Positions 56,628 to 64,000 of a stretch of 64,000 nucleotides of DNA are shown one piece after another; the stretch's first letter is position 1; every line of letters starts with the position of its first letter. Both the position numbers and the translations under genes were made by a program. The DNA comes from Enterobacter sp. R4-368 (lineage in GTDB: Bacteria; Pseudomonadota; Gammaproteobacteria; Enterobacterales; Enterobacteriaceae). The DNA lies in the NCBI RefSeq assembly GCF_000410515.1, contig NC_021500.1, positions 3,658,001 through 3,722,000 on the forward strand, given 5' to 3'. The notes under the pieces are model-generated. The model saw only the letters and a list, made by a program, of their open reading frames with translations. It did not search any database and was not told the DNA's origin.

Positions 56628-58721
56628 ATGTTCGCAAAAACGCGACTGGCGCTGATGATTGGCTGCATAACCGGCGGGATGAGCGTAACGGTGATGGCGC
56701 AAGAGACCCCCCCCGGCAACGATACCGTGGTAGTGACTTCACAAATGCAAAGTGGCGCGACCAAGCTGGAGACGCCGGATATCGAAACACCGCAGGCGGT
56801 ATCGATTGTCACCCGCCAGCAGTATGAAGAGCAGGGGGCAATCAGCGTGCGTCAGGCGGTGAGCTATACGCCGGGTGTCTACAGCAACCAGATTGGCGCA
56901 TCCAACCGTTTTGACTATATCGTGCTGCGTGGTTTTTCTGACGGTAGCCTGGATAACGTCTATCTTGACGGGCTGAAAATGATGGGTGACACCAACTCTC
57001 ACAGCTCGCTGGTTATCGATCCGTGGTTCCTGGATAGCGTGGAAGTGGTGCGCGGCCCGGCATCCGTGCTGTATGGCCGTTCATCGCCAGGCGGTATTGT
57101 GGCGCTGAATTCGCGCAAACCATCGTTTGATCCCGGCGGCGAAGTGAAGCTGTTTGCCGGAAATAACAACCAGCGCGGCGCGGCGTTTGATGTCACCGGC
57201 CCGGTGGATGATAACGACCGGGTGGCGGTGCGTTTAACCGGTATGACGCGCTATGCCGATTCGCAGTTTGACCACCTGAAAGAGCAGCGTTACGCCATTG
57301 CGCCGAGCCTGACCTGGCGTATTACCGATCACACGCGCCTGGAGCTGATGGCTTACCTGCATCGCGATCCCGAAGGTGGCAGCCACTCCGGTTTGCCGTA
57401 TGAAGGCACCGTGGTGCCGCACGCGGGCAAGAAAATTTCCAACACTTTCTTTGAAGGCGAAGACGATTACGACAACTATGATCGCCGCGAAAATATGGTC
57501 GGTTATAACGTTGAACACGCCTTCGACAGCGGCTGGTCGGTGCGCCAGAAACTGCGCTACCTGCACACCACCGTCGATCTTAACCAGGTGTACGCTGCCG
57601 GATGGCTGAATGATACCGAACTGAACCGGGGGTACTCCGGCTCGGATGAATCGCTCTCAGCGGTGACGCTGGATAACCAGATCGATGGCAGCATTGATAC
57701 TGGCGTTATCAACCATCGCTTGCTGTTTGGCGTGGATTATCAGCGTCGCAGCAATAATGTCACCGCCTCTACGGGCGACTTCCCGGCGATCGATGCTTTC
57801 CACCCGGTTTATGGTGCCGATCCACTGTCGATCAGCGTTTATAGCCGCGAAAAGCACAAACTTGAGCAGACCGGGATCTACATCCAGGATCAGATGTCAC
57901 TCGACAGATGGCGTCTGACGCTGGGCGGTCGTCACGATCAGGTGAAGATCACCAACGTCAATAAGATCAACGACACCAGCGATACGCTGGATAAGAACCA
58001 CTTCAGCAGCCGTGCGGCGCTGATGTACCTGTTTGATAGCGGTTTTGCGCCCTATGTCAGCTACTCAACCGCGTTCACGCCGACCAGCTTTACCGACGAG
58101 TACGGCAAGATCCTGCAACCGATGAAGGGCAAACAGTGGGAAGCGGGGCTGAAGTTCCAGCCGGAAGGCTCGCAAACCATGTACAGCGCGTCGGTGTATC
58201 GCATCAATCAGGAGAACATCGCCACCAAAGTGGAGCCGACCGATCCCTACCGTTCCATTGGCGAGATCGAATCCGAAGGTGTGGAACTGGAAGCGGTGGG
58301 GCAACTGACGGATAACCTGCGTTTGCAGGCTGCTTACACTTACAACGACATTCGCTACAAGAAGAGCAGCGCGCAGGAGCAGGGCAACCGCGCAGTGTAC
58401 GCGCCGCGTAACCAGGCAAGTGCGTGGCTCAGTTATGACGTGAAAGAGGGGGCGCTGAACGGGCTGACCGTCGGTTCCGGCGTGCGCTATGTCAATGGCA
58501 TCACCTCCGATCGCCAGAACACGCACACGCTGCCGTCTTACACGCTGGTTGATCTGGCGGTGGGTTATGACCTGAGCCATGTGGGACTGAAAGGGTTGAG
58601 CGCGCAGGTTAACGTCAACAACCTGACTGACAAACGCTATGTCGCGGCGTGTAACTCACTCTCTTACTGCTATTTCGGTGCGGAACGCAGTATCGTCGGC
58701 AGCCTCTCGTACCGCTTCTGA
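56628..58721 (+). CDS. TonB-dependent hydroxamate-siderophore receptor (FoxA-like)
   Basis: A 697-residue outer-membrane receptor: signal peptide ending VMAQE (about 24), TonB box NDTVVVTS (about 31-38), plug with EVVRGPASVLYGRSSPGGIV (about 139-158), then a 22-strand barrel ending SLSYRF. The C-terminal CNSLSYCYFGAERS block with two cysteines and the spacing of the plug motifs match, from memory, ferrioxamine receptors FoxA and related hydroxamate receptors. It is preceded by a Fur box and by the AraC-type activator gene, and followed by a hairpin. No ABC importer is adjacent, so the ligand would use a shared system such as FhuBCD elsewhere or the importer at 42-46 kb. Confidence 0.9.
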   Translation: MFAKTRLALMIGCITGGMSVTVMAQETPPGNDTVVVTSQMQSGATKLETPDIETPQAVSIVTRQQYEEQGAISVRQAVSYTPGVYSNQIGASNRFDYIVLRGFSDGSLDNVYLDGLKMMGDTNSHSSLVIDPWFLDSVEVVRGPASVLYGRSSPGGIVALNSRKPSFDPGGEVKLFAGNNNQRGAAFDVTGPVDDNDRVAVRLTGMTRYADSQFDHLKEQRYAIAPSLTWRITDHTRLELMAYLHRDPEGGSHSGLPYEGTVVPHAGKKISNTFFEGEDDYDNYDRRENMVGYNVEHAFDSGWSVRQKLRYLHTTVDLNQVYAAGWLNDTELNRGYSGSDESLSAVTLDNQIDGSIDTGVINHRLLFGVDYQRRSNNVTASTGDFPAIDAFHPVYGADPLSISVYSREKHKLEQTGIYIQDQMSLDRWRLTLGGRHDQVKITNVNKINDTSDTLDKNHFSSRAALMYLFDSGFAPYVSYSTAFTPTSFTDEYGKILQPMKGKQWEAGLKFQPEGSQTMYSASVYRINQENIATKVEPTDPYRSIGEIESEGVELEAVGQLTDNLRLQAAYTYNDIRYKKSSAQEQGNRAVYAPRNQASAWLSYDVKEGALNGLTVGSGVRYVNGITSDRQNTHTLPSYTLVDLAVGYDLSHVGLKGLSAQVNVNNLTDKRYVAACNSLSYCYFGAERSIVGSLSYRF

Positions 58722-58734
58722 TGCAGAGATTTCG

Positions 58735-58751
58735 CCCGGCTTTGCGCCGGG
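58735..58751. terminator. Hairpin between convergent foxA-like and murP genes
   Basis: CCCGGC-TTTGC-GCCGGG. There is no strong T-run on either strand, so it is a weak terminator at best. Confidence 0.45.
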
Positions 58752-58764
58752 TGAAAGCCTGGTA

Positions 58765-60204
58765 TTAGCTCAAATCCACGTTTTTGTGACCAAAGAACCA
58801 GGTCGCGAGAAAACCGCACACGTAAGCGACGACCACACCTGCTGCATAGACCGCCATTCCCGTGTAGATCCCCTGTCCGGAGGTCATCAACGGCAGCGCC
58901 ACCAGGCCTGAAGGGCCAAACACGGTGTTGAGCCCAACCGGCAAACCGAACCAGGCAAAAGTGCCAATAAAGAAACCGCCGCAGGCCCCGCCGATACAGG
59001 CCGTGACAAACGGTTTTACGCGCGGCAGCGTGACGGCGTAAATCAATGGTTCGCCCACCCCGAGCAGGCCGGGAATGATCGCGCCACGGATCTGATTACG
59101 CAGAATCGACTCGCGCGCCGAGCGGAAATAAAGCGCCAGCGCCGCGCCCACCTGGCCGCCGCCCGCCATCGCCAGGATCGGGAACAGCGAGTTAAAGCCC
59201 TGCGCATCCATCAGCGCGAAATAGACCGGAATAAAACCCTGATGCACGCCAAACACGACGGCAATCAGGAACAGCCCGGCCAGCACCGCGCAGCCGAACG
59301 GGTTGCCGTTAAGGTGCAGGAATAGCCACGACATGCCTTTAAACAGCTCAACGCCGATCGGCATGATCACCGTGAAGGTTAACGCGCCGGTAATCAGGAG
59401 CGTGAGCAACGAGGTGAGGATCATGTCGAGGTTATCCGGCATGAATTTACGGATCTGCCGCTCGATCCAGGCACCCATGATCGCTGCGATCAGCACGCCA
59501 ATAATGTTGCCGCGCGGATCAATACCCATACCGAAAAAGTTATCGATGCCGGAAAAATAGCCCACTGTCGCTTTCGGATCGTAACCGAGCACAAAGAGCG
59601 CGGCGATAATTGCGCCATTCACGCCGCTGCCGCCAAAGGCTTTCTGCGCGTTGTAGCCAATCAAAATCGGCAGGAAGGTGAACAGTCCTTTGCCGAAAAC
59701 TTTCATATAACCAACGATATGGACAAGCGTGGCATTTTTTTCGGCGGCATTGATAATCAGGCTTTGCTCAATCAGGGTAGCGAAGCCGAGCAGCATCCCG
59801 GCGGCGATAAAGCCAGGGATTAACGGGGTGAAAATGGTCGAAAACTTCGCCAGAAACTGATGCACGCCGCTGGTCTGTTTCGCTTTCATCTGTTGTTTGG
59901 TATCGCTGGCGATACTTTTCAGCGACGCCGCTTCCACAGGCACGCTGGCACCGCCTGTCATCGCGCTCATCATTTCTGCCGCCGTTTGCGCTTTGCCGGG
60001 GCCAACGATGATTTGCAACTGATCCTCGCTATTGACCACGCCAAGAACGCCAGGCAGCGCTTTAAGTCCGGCGTTATCAACCAGAGCATCGTTGTTTAAC
60101 GTCAGACGCAGCCGCGTCATGCAGTTGCCGCAGGTTTTAATATTCTCTTTGCCACCCACCAATTGCAGGACTGTGGCAATAAACTGCTCGCTGATTTTGG
60201 CCAT
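58765..60204 (-). CDS. murP: MurP, N-acetylmuramic acid PTS EIIBC
   Basis: A 479-residue PTS transporter that imports and phosphorylates N-acetylmuramic acid. The N-terminal EIIB domain carries the phosphocysteine Cys28 in [12 protein letters not shown]. The EIIC membrane domain starts near residue 110 ([20 protein letters not shown]) and contains [20 protein letters not shown]. No EIIA domain is present, as in E. coli MurP, which uses EIIA-Glc. The ATG overlaps the murQ stop as TAATG. The C-terminus ([10 protein letters not shown]) is complete. Confidence 0.94.
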   Translation of the reverse strand: MAKISEQFIATVLQLVGGKENIKTCGNCMTRLRLTLNNDALVDNAGLKALPGVLGVVNSEDQLQIIVGPGKAQTAAEMMSAMTGGASVPVEAASLKSIASDTKQQMKAKQTSGVHQFLAKFSTIFTPLIPGFIAAGMLLGFATLIEQSLIINAAEKNATLVHIVGYMKVFGKGLFTFLPILIGYNAQKAFGGSGVNGAIIAALFVLGYDPKATVGYFSGIDNFFGMGIDPRGNIIGVLIAAIMGAWIERQIRKFMPDNLDMILTSLLTLLITGALTFTVIMPIGVELFKGMSWLFLHLNGNPFGCAVLAGLFLIAVVFGVHQGFIPVYFALMDAQGFNSLFPILAMAGGGQVGAALALYFRSARESILRNQIRGAIIPGLLGVGEPLIYAVTLPRVKPFVTACIGGACGGFFIGTFAWFGLPVGLNTVFGPSGLVALPLMTSGQGIYTGMAVYAAGVVVAYVCGFLATWFFGHKNVDLS

Positions 60205-61115
60205 TAGTTGACTCCCGCGTGAGCCAGCGCCTGGCGAATAAACCCACCGTTGTCGGCTAACAGGCGTGCTGCCTGATCAGCGCTCAGCCCGCCTAACACC
60301 ATGACGATGGCGGTTTTACAGTGCCCGTCGCAGGCTTTCAGCGCCTGAGTTGCGGTTTCGCTGTCGCAATCAGTCGCTTCCATTACGATATTGATTTGCC
60401 GCTGCACCAGCTTCTGGTTGGTGGCTTCCACATCGACCATTAAGTTGCCGTACACTTTGCCGCTGCGGATCATCGCGCCGGTCGTTAGCATATTCAGCAC
60501 CAGTTTCTGCGCTGTTCCGGCTTTCATTCGCGACGAGCCGGTAACGACTTCTGCGCCCACCACCGGAACGATGGCGATATCGGCGATTTGCGCCATCTCA
60601 CTGCCTGCATTACAGGTCAGCGCCACGGTAGTCGCACCGAGTTTTTGTGCATACTGCATCGCCGCAATGACATATGGCGTACGGCCACTGGCGGCGATGC
60701 CGACCAGGATGTCGTTAGCGTTAAAATTAAGCGCTTTAAGATCGTCAACGCCAAGCGTCAGGCTGTCTTCGGCGTTTTCTACCGCCTGCAAAATGGCGCG
60801 ATGGCCGCCTGCTATCAGACCAACCACCTGCTCGCGCGGCGTGCCATAGGTCGGCGGGCATTCGCTGGCATCAAGGATCCCAAGGCGCCCGGAGGTGCCG
60901 GCACCGCAGTAAATCAAGCGTCCACCTTTCTGAAAAGCCGCCACAATCGCGTCCACCGCCTGGGCGATCGCCGGGATCGTTTTTTCCACCGCCAACGCCA
61001 CTTTTTGATCTTCACGGTTGATAACCCTCAACATCGCTTCGGTATCAAGCATGTCAATGTCAGCGCTGGCGGTATTGCGGCCTTCGGTAGTCAGTCTGGA
61101 GAGATCAATGTTCAT
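60204..61115 (-). CDS. murQ: MurQ, N-acetylmuramic acid 6-phosphate etherase
   Basis: A 303-residue SIS-fold enzyme that cleaves the lactyl ether of MurNAc-6-phosphate to give GlcNAc-6-phosphate and D-lactate, following MurP. The conserved blocks [27 protein letters not shown] and [15 protein letters not shown], and the signature [20 protein letters not shown], are all present. The ATG 61115 gives the usual N-terminus (ITEGRN-like TTEGRNTAS); a GTG at 61160 would add 15 residues. murQ and murP form an operon with overlapping codons. The regulator gene murR, usually divergent from murQ, is missing here and a glycosyltransferase gene takes its place. Confidence 0.94.
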   Translation of the reverse strand: MNIDLSRLTTEGRNTASADIDMLDTEAMLRVINREDQKVALAVEKTIPAIAQAVDAIVAAFQKGGRLIYCGAGTSGRLGILDASECPPTYGTPREQVVGLIAGGHRAILQAVENAEDSLTLGVDDLKALNFNANDILVGIAASGRTPYVIAAMQYAQKLGATTVALTCNAGSEMAQIADIAIVPVVGAEVVTGSSRMKAGTAQKLVLNMLTTGAMIRSGKVYGNLMVDVEATNQKLVQRQINIVMEATDCDSETATQALKACDGHCKTAIVMVLGGLSADQAARLLADNGGFIRQALAHAGVN

Positions 61116-61209
61116 CAACGTTTCGCTCAACTCGGTTTTGCTGTTATTTGCCTGCTGCACTGTGGCTCAGGCACCTGTTAAGGAATAATATATTACTCAT
61201 AAAATGTTT

Positions 61210-61232
61210 AATAAGAATAATTTATTCTTATT
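61210..61232. promoter_or_regulatory. Palindromic candidate operator of murQP
   Basis: Arms AATAAGAAT and ATTCTTATT separated by a 5-base centre, about 95 bp upstream of the murQ start. An RpiR/MurR-type dimer would be expected to bind such a site. Confidence 0.55.
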
Positions 61233-61250
61233 TGCTTATTACGCCAGAAA

Positions 61251-61266
61251 TGTGACGCCGTTCATA
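61251..61266. promoter_or_regulatory. CRP-cAMP site (predicted) for murQP
   Basis: TGTGA-CGCCGT-TCATA, nine of ten matches to TGTGA-N6-TCACA. Catabolite control of murQP is known in E. coli. Confidence 0.6.
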
Positions 61267-61441
61267 CGGCAATAGTGCAGACAGATTTTACTTACTGGTA
61301 TGTTTTCTAAGACTTAATTATTTAATGTCATTGATTGATGGGACTTTTCAACCTGTCTGCGTTAAAAGACCCTCCGGCTTTATCAATCTGTGGTCAGTCA
61401 CAAATACCATTATGACGCCTGTTATCTGCAAGGATGATGCT

Positions 61442-62131
61442 ATGCATAAAGTGAATTACGCCGCTAATTTCCCTCTCTGGCAGAGCCCGCAACTGTCGTT
61501 GCGTTGCAATTTACAGTGGCGCAGTTTTGCAAAGGTAGCGGTGCTCTTTAATGCGCAGGATAAGGCATTGCTCGGTGCGCAATGTGCAGCGTTAAGCCAG
61601 GCAGGTATAAGCGCGGAACAACTCTGGCCCGTTGCCAGAGCGTCGGGCAGCGATGGCAGACTGGCTGAATTACAGACACATTGCATGGTATTGAGCGAAG
61701 CGCAACGGCAAGGGTGGAACAATGTCCTGCTGTTCGATGCCGACTTTCAACTGGTGCAGGATGAAAGGGTGTTCGCGCAGGCGAATCGTATCTTTGCGAG
61801 CCTTAATCGACTGGACTGGCATGCGTTGCTGTTGGGGGGGCATTATCAGCATTCCTCGCCGCTGCTGACGCTACCTGGTATCGCTCGTGTACATCACGCC
61901 GTGAGCGCTGCAGCCTATGCGGTTAACGCCAGCTATTACCCTGTGTTATTAAATGCTTACCATCGTGCGATAGAGCATGCCGCCAGCCTTAATGATATTT
62001 GGCCATTACTAATGGGAAAACATTGCTGGCTGGCGGTGAATCCTGGTCTGGTAAGCTGGCGTGATAACAGCCCTAAGCCTTTCCCTACTTGTCGTCCAGC
62101 GGGTAGAGAAAGATCATTCCGTTTTGCATAG
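61442..62131 (+). CDS. Glycosyltransferase family 25-like protein
   Basis: A 229-residue protein resembling GT25/LPS-type glycosyltransferases: WNNVLLFDADFQLVQDE (the metal-binding acidic motif), WHALLLGGHYQHSSP, HHAVSAAAYAVNASYYPVLL and an aspartate in NDIWPLLM. The N-terminal part is shorter than usual. The ATG 61442 has AAGGATG upstream. The end overlaps the converging gene by 47 bp. It could glycosylate LPS, capsule or, given the nearby FliA-like gene, flagellin; the acceptor is unknown. Confidence 0.7.
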   Translation: MHKVNYAANFPLWQSPQLSLRCNLQWRSFAKVAVLFNAQDKALLGAQCAALSQAGISAEQLWPVARASGSDGRLAELQTHCMVLSEAQRQGWNNVLLFDADFQLVQDERVFAQANRIFASLNRLDWHALLLGGHYQHSSPLLTLPGIARVHHAVSAAAYAVNASYYPVLLNAYHRAIEHAASLNDIWPLLMGKHCWLAVNPGLVSWRDNSPKPFPTCRPAGRERSFRFA

Positions 62132-62555
62132 TGACCAGCGGCACGCCATCTGGCCAAAGTTGCTGCATACGCACTTGCGAATGCATCAGTAAATCAATGT
62201 TGCTGGCAAGCAACGGGGTGTCCGGAGAGGGGGCGAAATGAACAGGTGTGTAGGTAAAAAAGCGTTTCTCACCCGCCTGTTTTTTCTGCACGAAACTCCC
62301 TTTGAGCCTGAACTGAGGGTTATTCGGACTGCTGACATGGCTTACGATCGTCTCTCCAACGGTGGACAACTGGACGTCATAGAGCTCTTTTTGCTGCTGC
62401 GGCAAATCGTAAAAACCGAATTGCTGCGTTATGTTGCTGCCCGGTTTTAATGCCGGCTGCGAACGATGCCAAAAATAGCCACAGGCAGCGACAATCAGCG
62501 TCGTGAGCAACAGCATTACGCCGTACTTATGCGGTCTTGCAAGGCACCATTTCAT
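62085..62555 (-). CDS. Small membrane-anchored protein, partner of the ToxR-like regulator
   Basis: A 156-residue protein with one N-terminal membrane helix (KYGVMLLLTTLIVAACGYFW, about residues 10-29) and a periplasmic domain (QFGFYDLPQQQKELYDVQLS, YTPVHFAPSPDTPLL). It starts inside the last 29 bases of the ToxR-like gene with GGAG upstream, so it is co-translated. Size, topology and position match ToxS-type partners that stabilise a membrane regulator, without recognisable sequence identity. That role is inferred. The 3' end overlaps the converging glycosyltransferase gene. Confidence 0.7.
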   Translation of the reverse strand: MKWCLARPHKYGVMLLLTTLIVAACGYFWHRSQPALKPGSNITQQFGFYDLPQQQKELYDVQLSTVGETIVSHVSSPNNPQFRLKGSFVQKKQAGEKRFFTYTPVHFAPSPDTPLLASNIDLLMHSQVRMQQLWPDGVPLVTMQNGMIFLYPLDDK

Positions 62556-63423
62556 CGAGTTTTCTCCGCGTTTCTTCAAGTATCAATTCATTAAGCGAAG
62601 CTAAATTGGCCCGCCACTGGTAGATCTGCATCGCCAGAATATTCTGCCCACAGGTGCTGTGTAAGCGCAGGGTAAAGTTCAGCGTTTGGTTATTACTTCG
62701 TGAATAGATGCTCAGGTTGATGGATTTCTTTTTTATCTGCTCATTTAAAAGGTGATAGGTGTCTTTGAGCCGGTTGTAGACCGTGGCTTGATCCTGCAGA
62801 CGCTCGCCGGGTTCAACAAGCGTATACAGACGAATATTGCTATACACGTTTTTTGCCAGCTCTTCAGCTTTCATCGTCTGACCGCGATCGATTGTCAAAT
62901 AACCGATAAAGGCGATAAAAAGTACTGCCACCAGCAATAGCGATACGAAGGCTCCCCGGGGATAGCGTGTTGATTGCTCAGGCGTTTCATAAACCACGTC
63001 AGAAGAGAGCGGCTGCGTATTGGCGGTGCTCACTTCTGTGAGAGATTTCTCATTATTTAATGAAATATCTTCTTGTGGGCTTTCAACCTGCTGGCAATAT
63101 TCTGCATCCAGTACATAGCCCCGTTTAGGCACGGTGCGAATAATGCGTTGCTGTTTGCCGTCATCTTCCAGCGCCGCGCGCAGGGCGTGAATTGCGTTTG
63201 GCAGGCTGTTATTACCGATAACCCGCCCCTCCCAGACCTGGTTGGTCAGCTCTTCCCGTGTAAAAACCTTACCCGGGTTCTGTTGCAACAGATCCAGCAG
63301 TTTAAGCTGATACGCGCCCAGCCGCTTATGTTCTCCGGTGACTAAATGAATAATTGAGCCGGAAGGCAAATCAATTATCCAATTGTTAATGGCACAACAA
63401 TGTTTTTTCATAACGAATTTCAA
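62527..63423 (-). CDS. ToxR/CadC-like transmembrane winged-helix regulator
   Basis: A 298-residue one-component membrane regulator. The OmpR/PhoB-type winged helix covers about residues 20-110 (LGAYQLKLLDLLQQNPGKVF, FTREELTNQVWEGRVIG, IIRTVPKRGYVL). A linker leads to a single membrane helix near 157-178 (GAFVSLLLVAVLFIAFIGYL), and the periplasmic sensor domain carries two cysteines (STCGQN and VPCKTA) that may form a disulfide as in CadC/ToxR. A TTG start at 63423 has GGAG at good distance; an ATG lies at 63411. It is followed by an overlapping small membrane-protein gene. From memory, ToxR-like regulators of the LafZ kind occur in accessory flagellar loci, which would fit the FliA-like gene nearby. 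Confidence 0.82.
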   Translation of the reverse strand: MKFVMKKHCCAINNWIIDLPSGSIIHLVTGEHKRLGAYQLKLLDLLQQNPGKVFTREELTNQVWEGRVIGNNSLPNAIHALRAALEDDGKQQRIIRTVPKRGYVLDAEYCQQVESPQEDISLNNEKSLTEVSTANTQPLSSDVVYETPEQSTRYPRGAFVSLLLVAVLFIAFIGYLTIDRGQTMKAEELAKNVYSNIRLYTLVEPGERLQDQATVYNRLKDTYHLLNEQIKKKSINLSIYSRSNNQTLNFTLRLHSTCGQNILAMQIYQWRANLASLNELILEETRRKLDEMVPCKTA

Positions 63424-63813
63424 GTAGCTCCATCATGGAACAAGTGATTATTAAGGTTATGTACTGTAATTGAGAATTAATTAACGTGAAGGCGCGTGAG
63501 CAAATCTTCTGGCCCCAGTAATCATTCCATATGAGATATTAATAATACTACTGTGCGATAGATGAATTACACGCAAATTCATTAATTGCCGCTTTTCGGG
63601 GAATTAAGAATAGGGGATGTGATGTATCTTTTTACACCAGTTAAGGTGGGAAGCCGTGCAGTCCCGCTTATTGTGATTGTGTGATGTTAATTTATTGTTG
63701 TTTATTTAATTAATCTTTTTACCCATTGAACTAATGAGAAACGTCAGCCTAAAGAATACAAAAGCAGCATCCGTCTGTTTTTATGTAATAAATCTAGTCT
63801 GCGCCATTTAATA
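63424..63813. other. AT-rich intergenic region before the sigma-factor gene
   Basis: About 390 bp with no recognised gene. It must carry the divergent promoters of the ToxR-like gene and of the sigma factor. A 20-codon frame near 63621-63683 (MYLFTPVKVGSRAVP) recalls the start of old-yellow-enzyme proteins, but it stops at once and is probably chance or a relic. Confidence 0.45.
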
Positions 63814-64000
63814 ATGATGAGTGTAATTTCCTCTGAAACGGTAACGTTTCCCGATGAAGCGCGCTATGTCCGCGATTATTTGCCGCTGGTGCATAAAGTG
63901 GTGAAACAATTCGCCTGGCAGACCAGCAGCGTCATGGATAAAGACGATATGCGGCAAGTCGCCCTGACGGGTTTGCTCTTTTCATTGCGTCGTTATGGAC
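63814..64000 (+). CDS. FliA-like flagellar sigma factor (N-terminal part)
   Basis: The first 62 codons of a sigma-70 family protein, cut by the window edge. It starts MMSVISSETVTFPDEARYVR and shows region 2.1/2.2 features: YLPLVHKVVKQFAWQT, then VMDKDDMRQVALTGLLFSLRRYG, as in sigma-28/FliA-type proteins. The sequence differs clearly from the primary enterobacterial FliA (MNSLYTAEGV...), so it more likely belongs to a secondary (Flag-2 or similar) flagellar system. Two in-frame ATG codons (63814, 63817) are possible starts and neither has a strong ribosome site. Confidence 0.7.
   Translation, partial: MMSVISSETVTFPDEARYVRDYLPLVHKVVKQFAWQTSSVMDKDDMRQVALTGLLFSLRRYG

Larger units (their letters stand above)
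61116..61441. promoter_or_regulatory. Promoter region between murQ and the glycosyltransferase gene
   Basis: An AT-rich divergent region holding a long palindrome (61210-61232) and a CRP-like site (61251-61266). A frame open upstream of the glycosyltransferase start (from 61325) lacks a ribosome site and is not used here as coding. Confidence 0.6.

Noticed and set aside
63621..63683. MYLFTPVKVG..., like the start of old-yellow-enzyme proteins
   Set aside because: It stops after 20 codons and the following frames show no continuation.
63640..63690. GGGAAGCCGTGCAGTCCCGC, reminiscent of a cobalamin riboswitch core
   Set aside because: The order and spacing of the B12-box elements do not fit, and no cobalamin-related gene follows.

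Overview
The window looks like chromosomal DNA of an enterobacterium close to Kosakonia/Enterobacter. This is inferred from protein resemblance (a GpdQ with the same 274-residue length as the Enterobacter aerogenes enzyme, MurQ/MurP, FoxA-like and Ugp-like proteins), from GC-rich enterobacterial codon use and from Fur, CRP and TetR style sites. No rRNA or tRNA gene and no CRISPR array was seen. Species identity is not proven.

Left part (1-20320) is an accessory region. It holds the start of a type I methylase gene (hsdM), an IS3-family element that cuts a small membrane-protein gene, several decayed or unknown small genes, and a contact-dependent growth inhibition locus: a partial copy of cdiB, an intact cdiB, an almost 12 kb cdiA ending in an AT-rich toxin domain, cdiI, and then remnants of at least one more toxin/immunity module. 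Inside cdiA an AT-richer, repeat-free segment sits where the receptor-binding region of CdiA proteins lies.

Middle part (20321-39408) mixes ordinary metabolic genes (hexapeptide acyltransferase, MFS exporter with LysR, a flavodoxin/DoxX/HxlR redox-stress group, a secreted esterase) with a tightly overlapping three-gene operon at 26325-32282. It encodes a 452-residue protein of unknown family, a phospholipase-D-type nuclease and a 904-residue SNF2-like helicase. This is the best candidate here for an undescribed or little-described defence system. It is followed by small unknown genes and a Ugp-like ABC importer operon that carries gpdQ, so glycerophosphodiesters are probably imported and hydrolysed by one transcription unit.

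Right part (39409-64000) is rich in iron uptake and efflux: a TonB receptor divergent from a ferric-siderophore ABC operon that ends in an RpiR-type regulator; a TetR-RND-outer membrane factor efflux operon; a quinone-reductase/LysR pair; and an AraC regulator with a FoxA-like receptor, both behind Fur-box-like sites. Then come murQP for N-acetylmuramate use (without an adjacent murR, but with a palindromic operator and a CRP site), a GT25-type glycosyltransferase, a ToxR-like membrane regulator with a small membrane partner, and the start of a FliA-like sigma factor. That sigma factor suggests an accessory flagellar cluster begins just beyond the window.
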